From Sphaeroforma sirkka (lineage: Eukaryota > Opisthokonta > Ichthyosporea > Ichthyophonida): 27,605 bases of DNA. Both the position numbers and the translations under genes were made by a program. Under the pieces are notes generated by a model. It did not search any database and was not told the DNA's origin. It saw only the letters and a program-made list of their open reading frames with translations. Location of the stretch: contig LUCW03000198.1 in the NCBI GenBank assembly GCA_001586965.3, positions 95,001-122,605 of the forward strand, given 5' to 3'. Of the stretch, positions 9,298 through 18,275 are shown piece by piece (the stretch's first letter is position 1; every line of letters starts with the position of its first letter).

Positions 9298-10140
9298 GTA
9301 AATGTCTCAATCCATGATATTTTGATCCGTATGGGCATGTGTCGTGGTGAACTCAAGTGTGCACTCGAGCTGGACACACTTTTCGTGACCCTGTCACAGC
9401 ACCTATACACTCTCCATATATATATATATAGTAGTAGTATAATACCAACTCAACAACTATCAGGACGATTCTATCAACTGGATGGCATGCAGCACGCTCG
9501 AAACTGTGGTTGCTCACCGACTGTTAAGTGCTCGCATAAAGTTCAGTGTGCCGTGTCCTCAGTAGTTGCTCACTATTGAGTTAGAGTATAAAGATTTCTC
9601 GCCTGCACTCTAATCATGTCGATATAGTTGTCACCCACGACCAGCACTCGTCTATAGTGACGCTCAGCGTCGTATTCCTGTGTTTTGGCTTTGATTTTCT
9701 GTGGTATGCAATATAGCAGCAGGCCATAATAAAATAATCGTGACGTACAGCGATCTTCTGTATATTGTACCTTTCACTTTTTGAACTCATGTTTCCCGGG
9801 TAAAATGTAAGTTATCCGCATGCTTAATGACTATCTGAGTGGACGATGTCTATGTACAAGTATATCTAGTTGTGTCCTTGCAACACGCGCATGCATGAAG
9901 GACATAACCCTGGTCATACATATCACCAAATAAGGCCGCTCTATTTTGGATTAGTCGTCGCTGTCGTCGACTCTCATGGGTTTATATTCGCTTACGATAG
10001 GCCAGTACCACGTTCGGTGATTGCGGCGATGCAATATGATGTGCCGGAATATCGATCCCTCTTTTAGCTCGGTGGACCAGCCTTATAAAGTTATATATCA
10101 ACTGGACGGACTTTGAGCTTAGACGACTTTATCCCCTCCT
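9298..10140 (+). other. Unrecognised; one coding-like stretch at 9870-10067
   Basis: A (TA)n run lies at about 9417-9430. The plus frame at 9870-10067 reads like protein (YFGLVVAVVDSHGFIFAYDR, then RSVIAAMQYDVPEYRSLF) and stays hydrophilic past a TAG and a TAA for about 35 more codons. No family could be named. The rest of the interval shows no gene. Confidence 0.3.
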
Positions 10141-10251
10141 TAGATGGTATCAATAACTCTTCCCGCTGTGAATGACATTTTTAGTCGTATTCCCTTGCGC
10201 GAGTATCATAATCACATCACTGGACTTAAACTCAATAAGATCAAACTTTCG

Positions 10252-10985
10252 CACCTGCTGAGTCGCCTCATGAATCATATCAATATGCTATTTAGTCTTT
10301 TGATGCTGCTTAGGAAGGATGTCGTTTCCAATTGATCCAATCGATTAAGCCACGCGTCATTCGTTATATGAATATGATCAGGTATGCCATCAGTCGTATT
10401 CGTGAATGACACATGCTGGCGATCAACGTAAACACTGCATTTTTCAGATTTGTGAAGCCGTGATATACGGAGATTATGGTAGAGCATAGTAAATAGTAAA
10501 CGCTCCTCCCCAAACTCTCATCTGCTTAGTTGCCTCAGCAATCGTATTAATATACTTGATAGTCTTCTGATGCTGTTTATGAAGGACAGTTTTTTTTTCC
10601 AATTGATTCAATCGATTCAGCCACACGTCATTCGTCATATGAATATGATCAGGTATGTCATCAGTCATATTCGTGAATGACACATACTAGCGACGAAAGT
10701 AAACACTAAATTATGCAGATCTGTGACGCCGTGATATACAGAGATTCTGGTAGAGTATAGTAAATAGTAAACGTTCATCCCATAAATCCGGGCAGTCTAT
10801 ACATAATGCTCGGATACGTTTGTGAATCTCTTCATGACGTCTCTCGACAAACCAAAGAGTGTGAGGTTGGTATGGCTGTGATGTTTTATGAATAATACCG
10901 AGTGCCTTTGTAACACCATACACTATACTATTCACAATATCTTCATCGTTTTGAATCTCAAAAGAAAACTCTTTTCGACAAAACC
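10252..10985 (-). mobile_element. Old chromovirus (Ty3/gypsy) integrase relic, broken
   Basis: On the minus strand three pieces match the integrase core and post-core region of the chromovirus at 12018-13665. They include a PYQPHT-W-ERRHEEIHKRIR piece matching PYRPQV-G-A-A-ERRHKEITRSIR, LYQNLCISRRHRSA matching LYQNLRISRRHKSA, and TND-W-RLDQLE. The relic is much more diverged than the other copy and broken in many places. It contains an internal tandem duplication with a period of about 267 bp (10252-10518 and 10519-10785). No LTR can be tied to it. It is a fossil of some age. Confidence 0.75.
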
Positions 10986-11072
10986 GATACTAACTCAACC
11001 CGTCGCCACAGTCTAGAGCAAGTATTACCCAAAGGATTGCATACCCAGACGCCACATCTAATATATATATAG

Positions 11073-11320
11073 TGTAGTAAGTATACGCGAGATAACTGCA
11101 TCTCAACGTTCTCCCTCCTCAGGGAGGGGGACGTTGTTCATTTATTAGTAATTATAAACAGTAATCCTAAAATGACTGACTCTTAAATGAGTCATTAGTC
11201 ATGTGCTGTAAAACCAGCAAAACCCTAAAACCCAGTTTATCAGATTATTCTGATAAACTGTAAAACTTGTAATAAACCTAAAATAATCAAATAAATATAA
11301 GTACTTGTATTCTGACCACA
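11073..11320 (-). mobile_element. Solo LTR, same family as 16747-16992
   Basis: This 248-bp sequence runs TGTAGTAAGTATACGCGAG ... TATTCTGACCACA and is nearly identical to the LTRs at 16747-16992 (inverted relative to this one) and 25020-25264 (same orientation). TG...CA termini are present. No coding region follows on either side, so it is a solo LTR. I see no matching 4-6 bp target duplication (flanks ATATAG and AACCCC), which suggests rearrangement. It holds three hairpin-prone palindromes and a TGAGTCA motif. Confidence 0.85.
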
Positions 11321-11328
11321 AACCCCCC

Positions 11329-11363
11329 AAACTGAAGCACTGAACAAAGCAGTGTGCCAGTTT
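11329..11363. other. Perfect-stem hairpin
   Basis: AAACTG-AA-GCACTG-AACAAAG-CAGTGTGC-CAGTTT folds with stems AAACTG/CAGTTT and GCACTG/CAGTGC (one bulged T). It lies just outside the solo LTR and just before the first minisatellite. Too short and isolated for a functional call. Confidence 0.55.
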
Positions 11364-11394
11364 CAGAGATGATAAGAATAGCATAGTACCTTAT

Positions 11395-11556
11395 GTGCTG
11401 GCATTATCCTCGAGAGCTAGAGCATTGTGCTGGCATTTATCCTCGAGAGCTAGAGCATTGTGCTGGCATTTATCCTCGAGAGCTAGAGCATTGTGCTGGC
11501 ATTTATCCTCAGAGAGCTAGAGCATTGTGCTGGCATTTTACCTCAGAGAGCTAGAG
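11395..11556. repeat. Minisatellite 1, about 5 units of 32-33 bp
   Basis: Near-identical tandem units of the form GTGCTGGCATTTATCCTCGA + GAGCTAGAGCATT. Unit-to-unit differences are one or two bases, so the array is young or homogenised. The core overlaps a GAGCT palindrome and is shared with the second array. Confidence 0.95.
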
Positions 11557-11780
11557 GACCCGATGTGTACGTCTCGAGCGACCCGTCGTGTTTGAATTCT
11601 TGAAGCTACTGTTCATCTGTGTCAGCATATAGGAGTTTGGCAAGTACAATATAGGACTGTATTTGTGTCGGAGAAAAAACTGCCAGTGGCAGAAACCGTG
11701 CAAACCATTAACCCGCTGTTTCAAAACAATGCCCAAGGAGTTGTTTGATTGATTTCGCTGTGTTATACTCCGAAGCAAGA
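11557..11780. other. Spacer between the two minisatellites
   Basis: A minus-strand open frame (11551-11778, 75 codons) fills the spacer but has no recognised motif. A diverged repeat unit (TATACTCCGAAGCAAGAGTG) near 11765 suggests the second array once extended further left. Confidence 0.4.
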
Positions 11781-11979
11781 GTGGCTCATTTAACCTCGCG
11801 AGCTTGAGCCGCTGACGATTTTCCCTCGCGAGCTCGAGTGCTAACCGTTTATTCTCGCGAGCTCGAGTGGCTGGTTTATACTCGGGAGCTAGAGTCGCTG
11901 CTTTTTTATACTCAAGAGCTCGAGTGGCTGGTTTATACTCGGGAGCTAGAGTTGCTGGTTTATGCTCCAGAGCTTGAGC
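11781..11979. repeat. Minisatellite 2, about 7 units of 25-30 bp
   Basis: Units alternate between CTCGCGAGCTCGAGTG and CTCGGGAGCTAGAGT cores joined by GCTGGTTTATA. Units are 25-30 bp and more diverged than those in the first array, but share its CTCG-GAGCT-GAG core. On the plus strand one frame reads a repeated W-L-V-Y-T-R-E-L-E peptide. This looks like a by-product of the repeat rather than a real protein, as there is no flanking coding evidence. The array ends about 40 bp from the end of the chromovirus pol. Confidence 0.9.
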
Positions 11980-12017
11980 TCGATATCCGAGAACAAAGTT
12001 ATATTGAAGATAAAGTA

Positions 12018-13665
12018 TTAGAACTGTGCACGTTGGCGCTTACGTGTCCGTGTCTGCGAAGCTTTGTGGTAGGCCGCGATATCGTTGGCATCATCAAAAG
12101 CTTCTGCTGTTTCCCACGTTGGTTCGCCTTCTCGCCATCTCACCAGGTATTCTAATTTCCCCGTCTCATCATTCGTACGATGTGTGATAATATGGCGAAA
12201 CTCCACCCCTCCTTCGGTCCATAAGTCTTCGTTAATTGGTGGGTCTGTGCGTCTATGCACTAAACGGAGGAGTTCCACCCGTACCGGTTTGGTCTTGAAT
12301 TCTGGTGGGGCGGAACCATCCTTGTTCGCTAACTCGTAGCGTTGGCCGTGTCTAGCTTTGACTACATATGGTCCAAACAATGGCCGCATAGCCTTCGTTG
12401 TTCGGCCTTCTGATCGTACCATGACCACATCTCCTTCGTCGAAATGTACCAAGTCGTGAGCATGCAGGCGGTCAAAAATGTCGTCGTAAGCTTGCCTGTA
12501 TACTTCTTGGTAATGTGGTGGAGGGTCGGCAATATAGTGTCCTGTAACTGGTCTAATCGTTGTGTCCAGGTGTCATTCGTCATCGGCTGAGAATCCGGTA
12601 ACTCGTCCGTGAAATCGGCGAACGGAACATGGCGGCGGCCAAAGTACACGATAAACGGTGCACTCTTATGGCGACGGGATATCCGAAGGTTCTGGTATAG
12701 CATCGTAAACGGAAGGCGTTCGTCCCATCGAAGGGGAACTGCCTCACAGCATTGTCGAATAGAACGTGTAATCTCCTTGTGACGTCGTTCTGCCGCGCCC
12801 AGCACTTGGGGTCGATATGGTGGAGACACCTTATGTAGCATCCCCACTTCCTGGACCAGAAGCTCCACTAACTTGTTGGTGAACTCCTTCCCCATGTCTG
12901 TTTGGATTTTACGGGGAAACCATGTTCGCCAAAAAAATCTCTATGAGTGTCTGTGTCGTGGTTTCCTTTGTCTTGTCCGGTGTGGCTCGAAGGATAGAAT
13001 AGCCTGTGGCGATGTCTAAGACGTGAAGAATATAATTGTTCTTGCGTCTGGACTCCAGTGGCATCGGGATGTAGTCCACTTGAATATGGTCCCACGGGTA
13101 GCGTGCATCGATGCTAATCATCGGGTGGAAACCTTTACGAAGTGTGTCCTGTCCCAAACATGTGCCACATTGCCGCTTAACTTCTGTGGCTAACTCAAGT
13201 GCCCCTGGCCAAATGTGACCGTTCTGACGAAGTTGTTGGACTGTGTCCGCCGCCCCATGATGTCCTTGTTCGTGTTGCGCTTGCGTGAGTTGCGTACGAC
13301 GCTGTTTCTCCGCCGGACTCGCTTGTGCAAACGCCGGTTGACCCTCTGCATCTGCCAGTGCCACTGAGATTTCTCGCGCTGTGTCTAAGCACATGACATA
13401 TTTTGTATGCTTTGGTTCTGCAAAACCAAGTCGCTGTGAAAACAGCGGGTCCAGTTTGAATCCATTGGGAGGACCCACCCGTGCTACTACGGTATGACCC
13501 CATGGTGTCTTCCCACATGCATACTTAGCGTACTTGAGGAACGTGTGTGGTGTCCGTGGTACCAGCACCGGTTCTGTCTGCAATAACTGCTTGAACAGGT
13601 CGAACCATGGTGCTCTTGGTACCCATGGTAGACATACTGTGGCCCGTGCGCCGTCGGCTCGTATC
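12018..13665 (-). mobile_element. Chromovirus (Ty3/gypsy) pol fragment: integrase with chromodomain
   Basis: Minus-strand polyprotein C-terminal part. In order it has a pre-integrase stretch from 13665, an HHCC zinc finger (H-x-x-x-H in EQGHHGAADT, then CGTC), and an integrase core with D-Y-I-P-M and later GKEFTNKL and the ERRHKE helix. A GPY/F-like module (LFGPYVVKARHGQRYEL) follows, then a C-terminal chromodomain (LEYLVRWREGEPTWE), the mark of chromoviruses, whose chromodomain directs integration to heterochromatin. The 13665 end is not natural: the frame is open right up to the copia LTR, so RT, protease and gag lie beyond the insertion. The fragment is broken about two times. Its own 3' LTR was not identified; it would lie toward the minisatellites. 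Confidence 0.85.
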
Positions 13666-14119
13666 TGTTAATTTTTCAACTCTGTGAAAGTGCTCTTTAT
13701 TTACTTTTGTATTCCGTATTTATACTATTTTTCGTCAAAATTGAACGGCCCTTTCGGCTCGAAAATTTCCTTTGCCAAAGAAATTCCAACGGACGTGCGC
13801 GATCAATTTTTTTTAGATTCCATCTCTAAAAAATACAAACACAATTTCTTCAAATACACTTAAACTTCCAAGACTCATAACTCAATGAATATTCACTCAA
13901 ACAACTTGAATAAGGTTTCATATGAAAGGGAAACCCATTTCCTATCAAATGACACCTGTAACAAAATTATACATTTAATAGGTCAAACACAATCGGCCTA
14001 CGAAATACATTCGTAAACACAACATACAAAAACATCGTTAGATAATCGGTTCCTCGATGGACTAGGTCTGAGTCCAACACTTAAACATCATTCACCTTTG
14101 ACAATATGATTTTTCTACA
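13666..14119 (-). mobile_element. 3' LTR of the copia element
   Basis: About 454 bp with TG...CA ends: on the minus strand TGTAGAAAAATC ... GAAAAATTAACA. It directly follows a purine tract (ATGGGGAG) downstream of the copia pol, as expected of a polypurine tract. Near its 3' side on the minus strand are a TATA-like AGTATAAATACGG and an AATAAA signal, fitting an LTR promoter and poly(A) site. The chromovirus pol frame runs into its outer edge, marking the insertion point; GTATC is the flanking candidate for half of a 5-bp target duplication. Confidence 0.7.
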
Positions 14120-16746
14120 CTCCCCATGGACGCAAGACATAGTCATCGGACATCATTCGATATGTATCTCCCCACAAACTAGCCACAACGACAAAGAGAT
14201 GTAGACACGACAGCACATCGGTAGCAGCGGCGTTTCATCATATGACTTCGGTGCTTCACGAAAGCAACCTTAGGCAATGCCTTGGTCAAGGCATCAGCAA
14301 CCATCAACTCAGACCGGCAGTCCTCCAATGAGATGATCTTCTTCTTTGCGCATAACTCTCGCACATAATGATATTTGATATCAATATGCTTACTGCGCTT
14401 GGTGGTCAATTCCTCAGCCATCTTCTTAGCAGTCTGATTGTCCTCGTAACAAACCACGGATTGATCAGTGGCTCGTCCTAGCTCAGATAGCAAATTCAAA
14501 GCAGTTTTTACGTCACGGCAAGACTCTGCAAGACTGACATACTCTGCCTCAGAAGTACTTAGGGTGACAAGTGTCTGACGGCGGCGCGCCCCCAGTAGAC
14601 TGGGGCATTTGTGATGAATACCAGATAGCCAGAACGAGATCGCTTGTCTTTCTCGCCCCCATAGCTTGCATCGGCATACGCACAAAGTTTCAAGTCGTTC
14701 CCGGCTTCATAGAAGATTCCCCAGTGTTTGGTAGCCTCCAAGTATCGGCACAGATTTCTTGCGGCAGCCTCTCTCGCCTTAGTCGGCTGGTCAAGGTATC
14801 GGCTCAGTGAACTTGTCGCAAAAGCAATATCAGGTCGCGTACCCACAGCTGCAAACATAAGGGAACCTATGATACCACGGTAGTCTGAATCCTGCACCAA
14901 TGTACCAGGCCGATTCACGTCGAAAGATGTACTCATAGGTGTACTGACCCTTTTCAATGGTCCATACTTCTGCGCTAGCTTCTCAATATATGCCGGCTGC
15001 GAGATGAAAATTCCTCTTTCAGACATATCAATTTTCCATCCGAGGAAAAACCGTGGAGACCCCATCGACTTGACGTCGAACTCTGTCTCGATCTTCTTCA
15101 ATATCTTCTCCCCATTCGACGTGAAGTCGAAAATATCAAACCGTCATCAACATAAAGTACCAGAAAGCAGTTCTTCCAAATAAAGAGACAAGGGTCCGTA
15201 AGACTTGGCCGGAATCCAACATCATTAACGAGGAAATCTCTGAAGCGCACAAACCAACATAATCCGGCTTGCTTGAGTCCATAGATACTCTTCTTCAGCT
15301 CGCAAATAGCACCCTCCTTAATCAACTGGTGATCCTCATCACTTAGTAGATCACCAACTATTTCAACGAAACCAGTGGGGATCTCCGAGCAGACGTACTC
15401 TTCCAAATTACCATGCAAAATGCAGTTTTGACATCGAACTGCAATACATCCAAGTTCTCAGATGCAGCGATAGCCAAACATGCACGCACAGTCTCTTTTG
15501 TGACTACTGGTGACGATGTCTCCACATAATCTCGACCATACTGTTGTGCAAATCCCTTCGCACATAGGCGGGCTTTATGTCGTATCACTGCGCCGCTTTC
15601 ATCACGCTTGAGAGTGAGAACCCACTTGAGTCCCAGAGGCTTTGTCCGGGCCTTGCAGCGCTGCTGAAGTTTCCAAACCTTCATCTTCAGCATTGAACGT
15701 AGCTCGTCTCTCATGGCTGCGCGGAAGTGCTTCTCATCAGCAGACCCAGTCAAGTCTTTGAAGGACAATTCATCATCGGCCAGAAATCCAAAGTTAGATT
15801 CTTCATGATCTCGTTTACGATCTCGTCGAAGTTTCGAAGTTTGTCGAGGTGGGGTTCCACTTGATTGACGTTCACGTTTTCTCTCCGAGTCCAAGTCCGT
15901 ACGAGCCTTAGAGCTGATCCGCGGGGACATCATGTCATTGGCTCGGTCGCGTGTACGATCTACGCGGGTTTTCAATCGCCTGCCACCTCTCGTAGGTGTC
16001 TGCTTACCAGGCAAATCACGTTTCTATAACCAGGATGCTCACCGGGTCCTGATTCATCACCTCCATCAGTAGATGATTCATCCATAGTGACATCATCGTC
16101 GGCGGCATCATCCATGGGACCATCTCCATCACTATCCGTATCTGATTCTGACGCTGAAGTATCCTTGTTGCCATCACTTTGCTCCTACTTCATCGTCAAT
16201 ACTATCATCTTCACCCTCGGAATTATTGACTTTGACCCTTTCAACGTGACTGGCAATCGTGGGCTCAAGGCGATAATCTCGACTGTTCACAACACGCTTT
16301 GTCTCTAGGTTGTAAATTCGCATACTGCCGCCAACAGTATTAAGGCTAGGACCTAGTAAAATACCTTCCTGACCCTTCTTGCCGAATTTCTTGTTATGTT
16401 TTCCGGTCAAGAAATATACTTTCGCACCAAAGGAATTGTTGTCTGCGACAAATCAGGTTTAACTCCTGACCATAGTTCCGCCCGCGACTTAGCACCACCT
16501 CGTTGTGGCATTACGTTGATCAACCAACAAGCATAGGTAACCGCTTCAAGCCAAAACTCATCGCCCAGTCTAGCCTGCAGTAGAAGAACCCGGGCCATCT
16601 CGATTAGGGTTCGATGTGCACGCTCACATCTTCCATTATGTTCAGGAGTACGTGCTGCCGTCAAACTCTGCTTTATGCCTCTTGCTGATAGCATAGACTT
16701 CCAAGTCTCGTTGACAAACAAACCCCCCCTCTATCACTATGAGCCT
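14120..16746 (-). mobile_element. Ty1/copia pol (integrase to RNase H), left copy, broken
   Basis: Reading the minus strand from 16746, the integrase core comes first (SDRGG-FVNETWKS, then TPEHNGRCERAHRTLIE). It is followed by an acidic/basic linker, reverse transcriptase (LKWVLTLKRDESGAVIRHKA, AFC, IYGLKQAGLCW, and the YVDD box in LVLYVDDGLIF), and RNase H (CAYADASYGGEKDKRSRSGY, then CYEDNQTAKKMAEE and KHIDIKYHYVRE). This is the integrase-before-RT order that defines copia (Pseudoviridae). Gag, protease and the first part of integrase are missing because another LTR element abuts at 16747. The copy has about four or five breaks. Part of it (from about 14425) lies in the large inverted repeat. 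Confidence 0.9.
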
Positions 16747-16992
16747 TGTGGTCAGAATACAAGTACTTATATTTATTTGATTATTTTAGGTTTATTACAA
16801 GTTTTACAGTTTATCAGAATAATCTGATAAACTGGGTTTTAGGGTTTTGCTGGTTTTACAGCACATGACTAATGACTCATTTAAGAGTCAGTCATTTTAG
16901 GATTACTGTTTATAATTACTAATAAATGAACAACGTCCCCTCTCTGAGGAGGAGAACGTTGAGATACAGTTATCTCGCGTATACTTACTACA
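16747..16992 (+). mobile_element. 5' LTR of the gag-protease element, inserted in copia integrase
   Basis: 246 bp, TGTGGTCAGAATACAAG ... GTATACTTACTACA. The outer flank is copia integrase coding sequence; the inner flank is a non-coding leader leading to gag in plus orientation, so this is the element's 5' LTR. Its boundaries are confirmed by the solo copy at 11073-11320, where similarity starts and stops at the same bases. Inside are palindromes around TTATCAGAATAATCTGATAA, around TGAGTCA/TGACTCA-like sites, and around AACGTC...GACGTT or close variants. Confidence 0.85.
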
Positions 16993-18275
16993 TTTTTAAC
17001 TTACCATAGAAGTTGTTAGTTTATTAGTAATTACAGAGAAAGCTACAGAATATGAATTAGTCAGTAGCTGGCACATATTTTTTTTGTTATAAGTATAACA
17101 ATTGAAAGACAATGCGAACAGAGAATGTCGCATCAAATTGAACGATTTAGATTATCCGAACGATTTAGATTGAATTGAACGATTTAGATTGGATTAACGA
17201 CGTGTGGACGACGAGGATGAAGAAAGAATCTACTAATACGAGTGAACCCGAAGAGCGAACATTCCAATCAAGCAGAACATTAACCAGGGTCAACAAGGAA
17301 AGTCTCACGACGATCAAATGACGAAATCAGACAATCAGTCAGAATCCACAGATAAGTAGTCATGTGTGAGTACAGGTAGGAAGGTTGTTTTCAGTGTGAG
17401 ACAAGTACAAATCGTATTGCAAGCTAATGAGCTTAAATTGTATTTAAGAAGTTGTTAGAAGAAAGTTCTTTAGGATCCACAGTAGGGTAATAGAGATGGG
17501 AGATGTACATGGTTAGTACCGACTCGGTTAGTACGATGACGCAAAGAATCAGCGGCATACTAGATTATTTTACAAAAGTTTTCAGAATGGGATATTAGGA
17601 AGCATACAGAGACACAAGTAAGCACCTGTGAGTTATTAGGAGCATATAAGGGTGGGGGCGCACACACGAACGAACGATGCAAGTAAATACAAGGTTAAAT
17701 TGTGAAAATGATATGCGAACACACTCAAATCACTAGAACTTCCAGAAAAAAATCAGGTCAACGGAGAGGATCAACAGTATGCACAGAAGGTGTGGTTGAC
17801 GGCAGCTTAGTTTAGGAGTGCAATAACGAGCAATCGTTCTTAGATCAAGAAGCATATTCCAACAACCGCAACAGCACATGACAAGGACATCACGGGTAAG
17901 AAGAGTAAAAAAGAGGAGCGATGAGGGAAGTTCCCAACAGGGTCCTGCGAATAGGCCGTCATTAGGCCGGAGTAAGAGCTGGCGAGGAGTAGAACAAGAA
18001 GTGGCTCCGACTAATGAGGCACTCAACCATATGTTATTGTGGGATGAAGAGTAAGACAGCTGGTAGTGTTAGAGTATATAGACTATCCACACTACTTATG
18101 TTAGTGTAGGAAATAAAACAGTCACGAGGGAACCCACGAGTTCCTCGGAGATCGATGTCGAGACGTTATGTGTTTGAAGGATGAAATTTAATAGAAAATG
18201 GATATTTATATTCAGTACTCTATCAGTTCATTCGCACACATTTCTAGTTCTCCATTGACAAACAACTCACCAACC
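16993..18275 (+). mobile_element. Leader of the gag-protease element
   Basis: About 1.3 kb between LTR and gag, with no long plus-strand frame. It contains three copies of GAACGATTTAGATT (about 17140-17192) and a stretch (AGTTTATTAGTAATTACAGAG, about 17030) inverted relative to part of the LTR. I could not identify a primer-binding site with confidence. The minus-strand open frame at 17733-18026 has no recognised motif and is probably chance. The same leader recurs inverted at 23741-25019. Confidence 0.6.

Noticed and set aside
9870-10067. Plus-strand coding-like peptide as a retroelement domain
   Set aside because: It reads like protein but I could not match it to any retroelement domain, so it is left unassigned.
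11838-12155. Plus-strand 105-codon frame with a repeated WLVYTRELE peptide
   Set aside because: It is produced by the minisatellite and then runs antisense through the chromovirus chromodomain; no independent coding evidence.
17733-18026. Cysteine- and leucine-rich minus-strand frame in the leader, mirrored near 23989-24300
   Set aside because: Looks membrane-like but has no recognised family, and the mirror copy does not add independent support because the arms are one duplication.
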